Below the pieces are notes generated by a model. The model searched no databases. It was given only the letters and a program-made list of their open reading frames with translations, and was not told the DNA's origin. DNA of 38,396 nt, taken from UBA940 sp031547885. GTDB lineage: Bacteria > Bacteroidota > Bacteroidia > Bacteroidales > Rikenellaceae. The stretch is taken from NCBI GenBank assembly GCA_031547885.1, contig JAVBRO010000034.1, positions 1 through 38,396 on the forward strand, read 5' to 3'. Within the stretch, counting starts at the first letter, position 1; each line of letters opens with the position of its first letter. Positions 24,473 to 33,454 of the stretch are shown piece by piece. The translations under genes were made by a program, and so were the position numbers.

Positions 24473-25135
24473 ATGAAGAAATTTTTCCTTTATGCAATGG
24501 TGTTGTCGCTCCTGGCATCGTGCGATGTCTGGCAGCAGAAAGAGATTCCGGCGCCGGAGCCTGCACCTCAGGGTCCCGACCCGGAAAATCTCGTGTGGCG
24601 CGGCCCGATGTATTTCTACTTTCTGGACGACAGGGGCAACGACCTTCTCGATTTCAACGCAGGTCCGATCCTTTATCCGGTTCATTATCCGACTCCATAT
24701 ATGCCTAAATACAAGGCTCCCGACACATTCACGGACATTATCGATTACAACGTGCTGCCGTGGGGAAGCTCTGTCATCGGCCGGTATTATTCGGGCAACT
24801 GGAGCACCATCATCTACGACAAAACGGTCGGGCTCTACCAGCTCTATATGCATATGCCCTTCAGCAACCTCACCTCAGGGCATGAGACATTCTACGTAGC
24901 CCGTTCGGCGAAAGACATCGACCGGATAGACGCGCAGATAATCTACCTCACGGAGGGTATCGCAGGCGGCGGACCGAATCCGCGCCTCCCATACGTTCAG
25001 AAACTGTGGTACAACGACGTGCTGATAATGGACGATGAGAGCGAAGGCGACCAGCGGGCTTTTATAGTCAAGAACAGCGACGGAAGCACGTCGGTGTATC
25101 CCAAAACCCGGCCTACAGTCTCCGATTGGCTGTAA
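24473..25135 (+). CDS. Lipoprotein of unknown function
   Basis: 220 residues. Leader MKKFFLYAMVLSLLASCDVW has a good lipobox (LLASC, cysteine 17) with Asp at +2. A proline-rich linker (IPAPEPAPQGPDPEN) leads to a compact domain rich in aromatic residues and strands (MYFYFLDDRGNDLLDF, TIIYDKTVGLYQLYMHMPF, PRLPYVQKLWYNDVLIMDDE). It looks like the small secreted beta-proteins common in Bacteroidales; I do not recognise the family. Followed by a palindromic element starting 5 bp after the stop and by a terminator at 25308. Confidence 0.75.
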   Translation: MKKFFLYAMVLSLLASCDVWQQKEIPAPEPAPQGPDPENLVWRGPMYFYFLDDRGNDLLDFNAGPILYPVHYPTPYMPKYKAPDTFTDIIDYNVLPWGSSVIGRYYSGNWSTIIYDKTVGLYQLYMHMPFSNLTSGHETFYVARSAKDIDRIDAQIIYLTEGIAGGGPNPRLPYVQKLWYNDVLIMDDESEGDQRAFIVKNSDGSTSVYPKTRPTVSDWL

Positions 25136-25140
25136 TTTAA

Positions 25141-25302
25141 GAGTTTGTCTAAATTTTGTTCACACAAAATATTATGAATCAGTTTTTGATGATTTTTTTG
25201 CCCGCCGAGGAAGGCGTGGTGGTTCCCACGGCGAGTGAGGCGGGTGGAAAAAGCACGAAAAATGGACATAATAGATGTGATGAATAAATTTTAGACAAAC
25301 TC
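25141..25302. mobile_element. MITE-like palindromic element with TAA flanks
   Basis: 162 bp. Termini GAGTTTGTCTAAA and the inverse TTTAGACAAACTC; flanked on both sides by TAA (25138-25140 and 25303-25305), a possible 3-bp target duplication as seen for TNA-type IS5-family insertions. Pairing continues discontinuously to a centre with CCCGCC...GGCGGG and GTGG...CCAC. No open frame of interest, so a non-autonomous element. Confidence 0.65.
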
Positions 25303-25307
25303 TAAGG

Positions 25308-25333
25308 TGCGGGCTTCGGTCCGCATTCTTTTT
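25308..25333 (+). terminator. Rho-independent terminator with TTCG tetraloop
   Basis: TGCGGGC-TTCG-GTCCGCA forms a 7-bp stem (one G-T pair) followed by TTCTTTTTT. It terminates the lipoprotein unit just before fmt. Confidence 0.85.
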
Positions 25334-25348
25334 TAATTGTCAATTTAT

Positions 25349-25356
25349 TACATTTG
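25349..25356 (+). promoter_or_regulatory. -7 box for fmt
   Basis: TACATTTG, 4 bp before ATG 25361. A start about five bases downstream would give a leaderless mRNA. Confidence 0.65.
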
Positions 25357-25360
25357 CAGT

Positions 25361-26347
<987 letters not shown>

Positions 26348-26521
26348 ATCATTCTATTGTGTCAAAGACAAATTATTGTCATTTCCTTAATTTTTATATG
26401 TTTGAATTATTTACGATTGATCCTGCTCCCTCGCGGCTCGGCATGGCCTGTCTGACAGTCTCTGCCCTCGCTTGCAGCGTCGGTTCGTAATTTTTAATTC
26501 GTAATTCGTAATTGACATTTT

Positions 26522-27274
26522 ATGGGAATCAGGACAAAAGTAACGATCGGTTTCGTGAGCCTCGCCCTGTTGGTGATGGGTGCGGGGGCGGTGTCGTTTT
26601 TCGAGCTCACGCGCATCGGCAAGCGCACCGAGCAGATCCTCGAGGCCAGCACCCGCAATATGACCATTTCGCGCGGACTGTTGGACGGGGCCGAAATGCA
26701 GCATCTGTCCCTGCTGCACAATTACAGCACCGGAACTGCGGCGGGTTACGACTCGCTGTATCTTGCCGGACGCCGGATGTTCGCCGGTGCGCTTGAAAAA
26801 GGCCGGGAAGCGGGCATCGAGGCGATGAACGTGATCGGGCGGGCCTTCGACGACTACGAGAAGACCGCCGGAAACTATTTCGCCGACAGCCTGAACCGCA
26901 AAAAAGAGTGGCTGGAGACCGACTACTGGCGCAGCTACATGAACCTGACTTCCACGGTCAAAGAGTATATGACCGGCGCCGAATACAACCTGGGTGCGCA
27001 GGCCGAAAGGATCGAGCACAACGCCTACCGGGCCATCACACCGAGCCTTGTAACTCTTGCGGTGATCCTGCTGCTTCTGTTCGTGCTGCTCTATTTCATC
27101 GACATCTACTACATCAGGCCGGTCGTAAAAATGAACAAGAGCCTCGGCGGGTTCATAAAATACCACACCCCCTTTGTCGTGACGTTCGAAGGTAAGGACG
27201 AGGCGTTCGAACTGAAGGAGAACATCGAGGAACTGATCGACAAACTGAAACGCGCCCCGAAAGCAGAATCATGA
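26522..27274 (+). CDS. Membrane sensor-like protein with two helices and no output domain
   Basis: 250 residues. TM1 at about 8-28 (TIGFVSLALLVMGAGAVSFF), a ~150-residue extracytoplasmic helical region with the look of a four-helix-bundle sensor of chemoreceptors/histidine kinases (RTEQILEASTRNMTISRGLL), TM2 about 178-200 (LVTLAVILLLLFVLLYFIDI), and a short cytoplasmic part beginning YIRPVVKMNKSLGGF, like a HAMP start, that ends without any kinase or signalling domain. The TGA stop is within an AATCATG array, so a repeat may have truncated or trimmed it. It precedes trkH by 38 bp. Confidence 0.7.
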   Translation: MGIRTKVTIGFVSLALLVMGAGAVSFFELTRIGKRTEQILEASTRNMTISRGLLDGAEMQHLSLLHNYSTGTAAGYDSLYLAGRRMFAGALEKGREAGIEAMNVIGRAFDDYEKTAGNYFADSLNRKKEWLETDYWRSYMNLTSTVKEYMTGAEYNLGAQAERIEHNAYRAITPSLVTLAVILLLLFVLLYFIDIYYIRPVVKMNKSLGGFIKYHTPFVVTFEGKDEAFELKENIEELIDKLKRAPKAES

Positions 27275-27297
27275 ATCATGAATCATAATTCGTAATT
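27267..27297. repeat. Fused heptamer arrays (copy G)
   Basis: About 2.5 units of AATCATG joined directly to ATTCGTAATT, as if the two ends of an element met after loss of the core. It supplies the TGA of the upstream gene and ends 15 bp before trkH. Confidence 0.65.
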
Positions 27298-27312
27298 TGA
27301 AATTCCCTAAAG

Positions 27313-28758
27313 ATGCGCCTGAACATCGTATTCCGATACATAGGTATGGTGATGCTGCTGAACGCGGTGTTCATGCTGGTTTCGGCCGTGATGAGTGCGC
27401 TGAACGGCATCGACAGTTCGTTCTATACGCTGCTGCTCTCTGCCGGGCTGACCGCGGTGATCGGGCTTTTCCCCACTATATTCGTCCAGTCTGAAAAACA
27501 GATATCCAACAAGGAGAGCTACTGTATAGTCGTAGGCGCCTGGCTGATGTCGTGCGTCGTGGGAATGATGCCGTACCTGCTGTGGGGGGGCGAATTCACG
27601 CTCGGCAAGGCGTGGTTCGAAAGCGTTTCGGGCTACACCACCACCGGTGCGACCATCCTGAACGACGTCGAAGCCCTGCCGCGCGGACTGTTGTTCTGGC
27701 GTTCGTGCACCCACTGGATAGGGGGCGCGGGCGTCGTAATGTTCACGCTGATGATCATGCCGATGCTTGGCCGCAGCCGCATGATGGTCTCCAGCGTCGA
27801 ACTTTCGACCATAGCAAAGGACGACTACAAATACAAATCGGGAACGGTTATACGAATCCTGCTCGGCGTCTATGTCGGGCTGACTGCGGCCTGTTTCATT
27901 TGTCTCAAAATTGCCGGCATGGGATGGTTCGACTCGGTGAACCACGCCATGTCTACAGTTGCCACCGGGGGGTTCAGCACGAAGAACATCAGCATCGGAT
28001 TCTGGAACAACGGCTGGGTGGAAACGGTGCTGATTGTTTTCATGTTCCTGGCCAGCATTCATTTCGGAGTAATCTTCGCTACGCTGACCGGCAGGCGCAA
28101 CAACATGTTCCGCTCCGAGATCGTGAGGTATTACTTCGTTTTTCTGGTAATCGCTGTGACCGCCGTCGCCGTGAGCACAGTAGTCAACGGTACCTACGGC
28201 TCGTTCGGGGAGGCCCTGCGGCGCAGTGCATTCGAGACCGTTTCGCAGGCGTCGACCACCGGCTTTACTTCGCAGGACGCCAACCTGTGGGGACCGTTCG
28301 CCGTGGCTATAATGATATTGGTGGGAATACAGTGCGGCTGCGCCGGATCGACGGGCGGGGGTATGAAAGCCGACCGCGTGTATATGGCCGCCAAGATCGT
28401 GTGGCACCAGATACGCCAGCAGCAGCATCCCAACGCCATAATACGTGTCAAACTGAGCGGCGTAACGCAGGAGCCCTCGACACTCGCTTTCGTGATGCTT
28501 TTCATCGTACTTTACATCTTCCTGATATTTCTGGGTACTGTATTCATAGCTGCTTTCGGTTACGATGCGACGACAAGTTTTTCGGTGGCGGCGTCCAGCC
28601 TTGGCAACGTAGGCCCGGCATTCGGGCAGATCGGCGGTTTCGACAATTTCGCGGGTCTTCCCGGCGGCGTTCGTTTTTTCACCACCCTGCTGATGCTTCT
28701 GGGCCGCCTCGAGATATTCGGATTGCTGCAGTTGTTCCTCCTGAAATGGTGGAAATAG
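27313..28758 (+). CDS. trkH: TrkH-family potassium uptake membrane subunit
   Basis: 481 residues, the usual length. Four pore-loop repeats can be seen: TTTGATIL (109-116), STVATGGFST, QASTTGFTSQD and SSLGNVGPAFG, each with the glycine that lines the K+ filter. The helices between and the conserved HWIGGAGVVMFTLMIMP fit TrkH. It needs a cytoplasmic TrkA-type NAD-binding partner, which is not adjacent. The preceding sensor-like membrane protein may be cotranscribed. ATG 27313 follows a repeat remnant. Confidence 0.93.
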   Translation: MRLNIVFRYIGMVMLLNAVFMLVSAVMSALNGIDSSFYTLLLSAGLTAVIGLFPTIFVQSEKQISNKESYCIVVGAWLMSCVVGMMPYLLWGGEFTLGKAWFESVSGYTTTGATILNDVEALPRGLLFWRSCTHWIGGAGVVMFTLMIMPMLGRSRMMVSSVELSTIAKDDYKYKSGTVIRILLGVYVGLTAACFICLKIAGMGWFDSVNHAMSTVATGGFSTKNISIGFWNNGWVETVLIVFMFLASIHFGVIFATLTGRRNNMFRSEIVRYYFVFLVIAVTAVAVSTVVNGTYGSFGEALRRSAFETVSQASTTGFTSQDANLWGPFAVAIMILVGIQCGCAGSTGGGMKADRVYMAAKIVWHQIRQQQHPNAIIRVKLSGVTQEPSTLAFVMLFIVLYIFLIFLGTVFIAAFGYDATTSFSVAASSLGNVGPAFGQIGGFDNFAGLPGGVRFFTTLLMLLGRLEIFGLLQLFLLKWWK

Positions 28759-28803
28759 TCAGAATTCATTTTCAATTTTCAACTTCCCATTTTCAATTTT
28801 TAT

Positions 28804-28811
28804 TATATTTG
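28804..28811 (+). promoter_or_regulatory. -7 box for the SPOR-like protein gene
   Basis: TATATTTG, 9 bp before ATG 28821; just upstream are short direct repeats of the TTTTCAA type. Confidence 0.55.
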
Positions 28812-28820
28812 CGTTTACGA

Positions 28821-30338
28821 ATGAGGTTTTTCCCGAGATACTTTCTGGCAACTGCGCTTGCGTTGTTGTGCTGCGTGCAGGTAGACGCACAGCAGAGGGT
28901 GCGTATTGCGGGCCTCGAGAATAATCCCGAGTACCGCAGGCTGGTCGGCGAAGAGGGAAAACTCGCCCGCATGTCGGACTCCATTTCGGAGTCGATGAAC
29001 TCCATCCGCCGTTCGTTCCGTACCGACACCCTCAACCGCGCCGCCAATTCGGCCGCCATCCTGCGCATGGAGAGCGAGATGTTCGACATCCGCAACCGCA
29101 TGGCCCGCCTGGCAGGGCAGATCAACTCCATGGAACAGGAGTGGATAATGCAGAGCCTCGATTCCGGCGACCCGGCCGACACAATTCCGGCGGGGGAAGA
29201 GCGCACGGTCGCGAATCTTGTCTACAACTCATATTTCGACCGCAGCCTGGGTCCGGATAACGTGCGCGAACTGCGGGCCGCCCAGCACGCCGAAAGCGAC
29301 GTCCCGCCCCTCATAGAACAATACTACGAGAACAACGACCGGCTGATGATGTTGAAATTCGCCTACGACATCTCTATCATGGCCGGAACCGCCGACAGCA
29401 TCCGCACCCGGTTCGACTCGCTGGCGCGCGTGAATGCCGGGGTCGACCGCCTCATCGCCCGCACATGGAGCACCGTTTTCGACAACAAGAGCTACTGCTA
29501 CAACCTGTTGATGGACAAGAACAACCGTACCGACCTGCTGGAGCAGTTCGCTGGTGACATGGAGCGGCTGCGGCAGGCCCAGGCCGAATGGCAGGGGGTG
29601 TACGCCTCGGACATAATAGTGAATTATTTCCTCCAGAAAAAGTTGATAACGGACTATGAGATAAAGCTGGCCGCAAACCTGAAAAACCAGCCGGCTCTGG
29701 ACTCGCTGAAAAGGGTTCAGGCGGCTCTTCCGCATATCGACGCGCTGGACCTTCCGCCCGTCAGGCTCCGGGAGAGGCTTTTCCTCGATTACGAGGATAT
29801 AAAAATAGAGTCTTCATCTCCCTATAACTCTAAAAACCCGATCCCCGATGTGAAAATATACCCGAAAGGGGTGATCTACCGCGTTTTGCTCGGGACATAT
29901 TCGTCGGTGCAGCAACCTTCCGTGTTCAAGAACGTCACGCCCCTCTCCGTGGATAAAGGGCCGGACGGCAAGTACCGCTATTTTGCCGGGGGATTCCCCG
30001 CCGACACCACTATCAACGCAGTCGTCGAACAGATGAAGCAGCGCGGTTTCAAGAGCCCGCAGCCGGTCGCCTGGATGGACGGCGTCTATATCAACCTCGA
30101 GACGGGCAAGGGTCTCGGATCGGGGTTTTATCGCGTTGAACTTTCGGGTGTCCAGGAGCTTACGCCCGAAGTCAGGGAAGTTATCCGCACCGTGACCAAC
30201 GGCAAGACCATCGTCCGTGGCGAAGGTATGTTCATCGTCGGCCCGCTCGACGACGGGGCGGAAGCAGCACGCTTGCGTGCGGCCCTCGACCGGCGCGATC
30301 CCGAAATGGAGATAAAATTATCAGAGATTCCGAACTAA
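28821..30338 (+). CDS. Secreted protein with coiled-coil and SPOR-like C-terminus
   Basis: 505 residues from ATG 28821. Signal peptide FLATALALLCCVQVDAQ. Residues ~30-120 are heptad-like and charged (GEEGKLARMSDSISESMNSI, ILRMESEMFDIRNRMARL), likely coiled coil. The C-terminal ~190 residues contain SPOR-like units: GVIYRVLLGTYSSVQQPSVF with KYRYFAGGFPADTTINAVVE and RGFKSPQPVAWMDG, and a second weaker one (FYRVELSGVQELTPEV). SPOR domains bind denuded peptidoglycan at division sites; periplasmic cell-envelope role is an inference. An open frame extends far upstream through trkH, but signal peptide and promoter fix this start. Confidence 0.82.
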   Translation: MRFFPRYFLATALALLCCVQVDAQQRVRIAGLENNPEYRRLVGEEGKLARMSDSISESMNSIRRSFRTDTLNRAANSAAILRMESEMFDIRNRMARLAGQINSMEQEWIMQSLDSGDPADTIPAGEERTVANLVYNSYFDRSLGPDNVRELRAAQHAESDVPPLIEQYYENNDRLMMLKFAYDISIMAGTADSIRTRFDSLARVNAGVDRLIARTWSTVFDNKSYCYNLLMDKNNRTDLLEQFAGDMERLRQAQAEWQGVYASDIIVNYFLQKKLITDYEIKLAANLKNQPALDSLKRVQAALPHIDALDLPPVRLRERLFLDYEDIKIESSSPYNSKNPIPDVKIYPKGVIYRVLLGTYSSVQQPSVFKNVTPLSVDKGPDGKYRYFAGGFPADTTINAVVEQMKQRGFKSPQPVAWMDGVYINLETGKGLGSGFYRVELSGVQELTPEVREVIRTVTNGKTIVRGEGMFIVGPLDDGAEAARLRAALDRRDPEMEIKLSEIPN

Positions 30339-30484
30339 ACCCTGTAGTTTACGGAATTTTCATTATATTTACGGTCGGTCGGAACGCCGACGGCGGTTTA
30401 GCATGACCGTTATTGCAAACTGGAATGTAATGAAGTGAAGCAATCTGAACTTATACCTTTACCTACTATTTCCATATATAATCC

Positions 30485-30514
30485 TTCGTAATTTTTAATT
30501 CGTAATTCGTAATT
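30485..30514. repeat. Heptamer array, right end only (copy F)
   Basis: CGTAATT array with an AATTTTTAATT join, identical to the right end of copy E including the following GACAT. No left partner was found in the 145 bp upstream. It ends 9 bp before ATG 30524. Confidence 0.7.
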
Positions 30515-30523
30515 GACATAGGT

Positions 30524-30988
30524 ATGTGGTGGATAATTGCTGTACTGATTGTTGTGGGGGCGCTTCTGCTCGTGATCGAGCTGGTTCTGCTGCCCGGATT
30601 TACAGTCGCGGGGATAGCCGCACTGGCGTGTTACTGCGGCGCGGCGTACATGGGCTATGCCAATTACGGCGGCACGGGATTGTCGATCACGATAGGGGTG
30701 ATCGTTGTGGTTTCGGTGGTTGCGACATGGCTCTCGCTCCAGGCCAAGACATGGAAAAGGTTCGCACTCAACCAGAACATCGACGGCGAGGCTCAAAGTT
30801 CGCCCGAACATCAGGTCAAGATGGGTGAAAGGGGCGTTGCCATCACCCGCCTGGCTCCGATGGGCAAGGTGATGATCGGCGGCCAGACCTATGAAGCTAA
30901 GGCTATCGACTCATTCGTCGACCAGCAGACCGAGGTCGAGGTGACCGGTTTCGAGAACTTCAACGTGATAGTAAAACCAATTAAATAA
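30524..30988 (+). CDS. NfeD-like membrane protein (short form)
   Basis: 154 residues. Two to three hydrophobic helices in the first 75 residues (IIAVLIVVGALLLVIELVLL with the PGFTVAGIAAL turn; LSITIGVIVVVSVVATWLSL) followed by a soluble beta domain from ~95: GERGVAITRLAPMGKVMIGG, TEVEVTGFENFNVIVKP, the OB-fold of NfeD C-termini. The serine-protease part of long NfeD proteins is absent. It lies 19 bp before the flotillin gene; NfeD-flotillin pairs are a well-known conserved unit in membrane-microdomain organisation. Confidence 0.88.
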   Translation: MWWIIAVLIVVGALLLVIELVLLPGFTVAGIAALACYCGAAYMGYANYGGTGLSITIGVIVVVSVVATWLSLQAKTWKRFALNQNIDGEAQSSPEHQVKMGERGVAITRLAPMGKVMIGGQTYEAKAIDSFVDQQTEVEVTGFENFNVIVKPIK

Positions 30989-31007
30989 ATTCTTAAATCA
31001 TATTTTT

Positions 31008-32009
31008 ATGGAAATCTGGATCATTGTGGTCATTGCGATCGCGGCCGTCATCGTTTTATGGCTCTTTTTTCACTTTGTACCTATCGGACTATGGATCAAG
31101 GCGTTGGTGTCGGGGGTCCGCATCAACCTGCTGCAGTTAGCCTTTATGCGCATACGTAACGTCCCGCCCGGGGTGATCGTTTCGGCGATGATCGAGGGGA
31201 CAAAGGCCGGACTTAAACTCAGTTCCAACGAACTCGAAGCGCACTACCTGGCAGGAGGACACGTTCCGCCCGTGGTTCATGCACTGGTATCTGCCCAGAA
31301 AGCGGGCATCCAGCTCGATTTCAAAATGGCCACCGCGATCGACCTCGCCGGACGTAACGTCTTCGAAGCCGTGCAGATGTCGGTGAACCCCAAGGTCATC
31401 AACACGCCTCCGGTCTCGGCTGTCGCCAAAGACGGTATCCAGCTCATCGCCAAGGCCCGCGTGACGGTGCGCGCCAACATCAAACAGCTCGTAGGGGGCG
31501 CAGGCGAAGAGACGGTCCTCGCCCGCGTCGGCGAAGGTATCGTATCGAGCATCGGTTCGTCGGACTCCTACAAACAGGTCCTCGAGAACCCCGACTCGAT
31601 CTCCAAAGTGGTTTTGAGCAAGGGCCTCGACGCCGGAACCGCGTTCGAGATACTCTCGATCGACATCGCGGATATCGACGTGGGTAAGAACATCGGCGCC
31701 GAACTTCAGATAGACCAGGCCAACGCCGAAAAGAACATCGCCCAGGCCAAGGCTGAAGAGAAACGCGCGATGGCCGTCGCCCACGAAGCCGAAAACCGCG
31801 CCAAGGCCCAGGACGCACGCGCCAAGGTTATCCTTGCCGAGGCGGAAGTGCCCGTCGCCATGGCCGAAGCTTTCCGCAACGGCAACCTCGGCATCATGGA
31901 CTACTACAAGTTCCAGAACATCCAGGCCGACACCTCGATGCGCGAATCGATCAGCGGCACGGGCAGCAGCAAGACCGAAAACATCAGCGGCAAGACCGAA
32001 AAGAAGTAG
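31008..32009 (+). CDS. floA: Flotillin-like protein FloA
   Basis: 333 residues, standard FloA length. N-terminal membrane hairpin/helix (IIVVIAIAAVIVLWLFFHFV), then FVPIGLWIKALVSGVRINLL, the conserved GGHVPPVVHALVSAQKAG, an SPFH/PHB-type domain (GIQLIAKARVTVRANIKQLV) and an Ala/Glu-rich coiled region (AEKNIAQAKAEEKRAMAVAH). Scaffold of functional membrane microdomains; partner NfeD-like gene is directly upstream. Followed by a long repeat-rich spacer. Confidence 0.95.
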   Translation: MEIWIIVVIAIAAVIVLWLFFHFVPIGLWIKALVSGVRINLLQLAFMRIRNVPPGVIVSAMIEGTKAGLKLSSNELEAHYLAGGHVPPVVHALVSAQKAGIQLDFKMATAIDLAGRNVFEAVQMSVNPKVINTPPVSAVAKDGIQLIAKARVTVRANIKQLVGGAGEETVLARVGEGIVSSIGSSDSYKQVLENPDSISKVVLSKGLDAGTAFEILSIDIADIDVGKNIGAELQIDQANAEKNIAQAKAEEKRAMAVAHEAENRAKAQDARAKVILAEAEVPVAMAEAFRNGNLGIMDYYKFQNIQADTSMRESISGTGSSKTENISGKTEKK

Positions 32010-32397
32010 CCGCAACGGCCGCAGCGGATTTGATGATAAGGATTGCGGTCCACCTGAAACCATCGGCACAGCGCCACTGTCATTGCGAGGAACTGCGAGA
32101 GCAGGACGAAGCAATCCAGTAGGAACGCCGACAGCGGTGGCAACGGCACCTCGGATTTGATGATAAGGGTTGCTGCTGATCCGAAGCTATCGGCACAGCG
32201 CCACTGTCATCGCAAACAGGAGCCGGCGGGTGGCAACAGCCACGGCGGACTTCCTCCCATGAAGGGATGACAGCCGAAGCGGCTGACGGGGTGGTTAGTC
32301 ATCCCGAGCGCAGCCGTGGGATCTGATCGGGCCGAGCCGGATAGTTACGACTGCTGAATCCCTTGGAGGGATGCCCTCGGGACAGAACGGTTCAAAA
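32010..32397. repeat. Repeat-rich spacer after floA
   Basis: Two imperfect direct copies of a ~70-bp unit at 32013-32083 and 32141-32210 share GGATTTGATGATAAG, ATCGGCACAGCGCCACTGTC and the words between. Between them CATTGCGAGG...GAAGCAATCC forms a short hairpin of a kind common in intergenic repeats; a GTCATCCCGAGCG word at about 32300 echoes the element at 9617-9810. No coding frame is convincing here. Confidence 0.6.
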
Positions 32398-32428
32398 CAA
32401 AGGCGCACCAAAATAGAGTGCGCCTTTG
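32398..32428 (+). terminator. Strong hairpin, probable terminator
   Basis: CAAAGGCGCAC and GTGCGCCTTTG form a perfect 11-bp stem with a 9-nt loop. The downstream U-tract is weak (CTATCATATATATTT). Confidence 0.6.
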
Positions 32429-32515
32429 CTATCATATATATTTTAAGGTAATGTGCCGGACGCAATAGCGGGCATCGAAATTTCGTTTATAATACGAAGA
32501 TATCCGAAAAAGAAC

Positions 32516-32554
32516 AGGCGGGAACAGATACGATTTCTCCCGCCTCTATTTTTA
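32516..32554 (+). terminator. Rho-independent terminator
   Basis: AGGCGGGA (32516-32523) and TCCCGCCT (32538-32545) form an 8-bp stem followed by CTATTTTTAT. It isolates the downstream tRNA-tuf promoters from upstream transcription. The sequence between 32429 and 32515 shows nothing else. Confidence 0.65.
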
Positions 32555-32577
32555 TCTCAATTTTACGGAGAAATCCT

Positions 32578-32607
32578 TTTGAAATCCCAAAAACTATCGT
32601 ACTTTTG
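32578..32607 (+). promoter_or_regulatory. Upstream promoter (P1) of the tRNA-tuf operon
   Basis: TTTG (32578-32581), 18-bp spacer, TACTTTTG (32600-32607). A GC-rich hairpin-capable leader (TCGCCG...CGGCGGCGA) follows. Confidence 0.5.
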
Positions 32608-32702
32608 TCGCCGATTTCGCTCTGTCGGAAACGGCGGCGAAGAGGTATAAGAAAGGTTCTTCGACATTGTAAAACAAAAATAAGATTTTTATCATGCCGG
32701 AT

Positions 32703-32734
32703 TTTGGCGGGTAAAAATTTTATCACTACATTTG
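32703..32734 (+). promoter_or_regulatory. Main promoter (P2) of the tRNA-tuf operon
   Basis: TTTG (32703-32706), 20-bp spacer and TACATTTG (32727-32734), ending 27 bp before tRNA-Thr. A textbook Bacteroidota -33/-7 pair. Confidence 0.75.
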
Positions 32735-32761
32735 CACTCCAAAATGCGTCGGGCGCATTCT

Positions 32762-32835
32762 GCCGATGTAGCTCAGTTGGCCAGAGCAGCTGATTTGTAA
32801 TCAGCTGGTCGGGGGTTCGAATCCCTCCATCGGCT
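32762..32835 (+). tRNA. tRNA-Thr (anticodon TGT)
   Basis: Acceptor GCCGATG/CATCGGC, D-arm GCTC...GAGC, anticodon stem GCTGA/TCAGC with loop TTTGTAA (anticodon TGT), T-arm GGGGG-TTCGAAT-CCCTC with one wobble. First gene of the tRNA-tuf operon. Confidence 0.95.
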
Positions 32836-33169
32836 CAAAACGAAGGGGCGGGAAAGAAAAAGCCGCCGCAGAACGAAGTGATGCGGTCGGGATTTGGGAC
32901 GACCGGGGCGCTAAGCTCGCTTGAGCGCAACGGACGGCACAAAGACCGGGAGCAGGCTGAAAGCCTGCGGGGATTTTTCTGAAGCACACCGAAGTTTTGA
33001 CAAGCCACCCCGCCAAGGGAAAAACGAGGGAACTGCGAGGAACGGAGCAGGACCGAAGTTAATCCCGAATAAGAGGGTAGCGAAAGCCACCCCGCAAGGG
33101 AAAAACGAAGGAGCGGAGCGACTGAGTAATCCCGGCAATGGGGCAGAGCAAATGTAGCAACAAGATACT
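32836..33169. other. Structured spacer between tRNA-Thr and tRNA-Tyr
   Basis: No coding frame is convincing; shadows only. GC-rich with repeated phrases: CCACCCCGC followed by AAGGGAAAAACGA occurs twice (about 33006 and 33089). ACTGCGAGGAACGGAGCAGG at 33032 recurs with one change after tRNA-Trp (35501). Likely a processed tRNA spacer carrying intergenic repeats. Confidence 0.5.
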
Positions 33170-33252
33170 GGGGGAGTACCAGAGTGGCCAAATGGGACAG
33201 ACTGTAAATCTGTTGGCGCACGCCTTCGGTGGTTCGAATCCATCCTCCCCCA
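33170..33252 (+). tRNA. tRNA-Tyr (anticodon GTA)
   Basis: Acceptor GGGGGAG/CTCCCCC, anticodon stem ACAGA/TCTGT with loop CTGTAAA (anticodon GTA), a long variable arm (GCGCACGCCTTCGG region) as in bacterial tRNA-Tyr, and a TTCGAAT T-loop. Discriminator A. Confidence 0.95.
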
Positions 33253-33384
33253 CAAAGTTGAGAAACCGCTATTTGCCGTCGGCAAATAGCGATCTTTCGA
33301 CACCAAGGCCCGACGCAAATTTATTTGCAGGCGGGTTTTGTTGTCGAAAGACACTTTTCGCAGGAAAGAGGTTTTTCAACTTTG
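33253..33384. repeat. Nested inverted repeats filling the tRNA-Tyr/tRNA-Gly spacer
   Basis: Outer arms CAAAGTTGAGAAACC (33253-33267) and GGTTTTTCAACTTTG (33370-33384) pair at 14 of 15 positions, starting one base after tRNA-Tyr. Inside: hairpin CGCTATTTGCC/GGCAAATAGCG (33267-33291, 11 bp), then TCTTTCGACA/TGTCGAAAGA (33293-33351, 10 bp) enclosing GCAAAT/ATTTGC. The fold is a three-branched structure. Confidence 0.7.
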
Positions 33385-33400
33385 TAAGGACTCCAAAAAC

Positions 33401-33433
33401 GGATCACGAGCGAATGAAATGAGCGAGTAATCC
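33401..33433. repeat. GGATnAC hairpin repeat
   Basis: GGATCACGAGCG ... CGAGTAATCC; the reverse-complement form of the hairpins at 3420 and 3520 beside tRNA-Gln. Confidence 0.55.
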
Positions 33434-33454
33434 ATTAGGAAGTCCTGGAAACAC

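Noticed and set aside
27552..28820. N-terminal extension of the SPOR-like gene through trkH
   Set aside because: The signal peptide and -7 box place the start at 28821; the upstream part is a shadow of trkH.
31137..32114. 325-codon minus-strand reading opposite floA
   Set aside because: Antisense to a clear flotillin gene, with composition of a mirror frame and no promoter or family motif.
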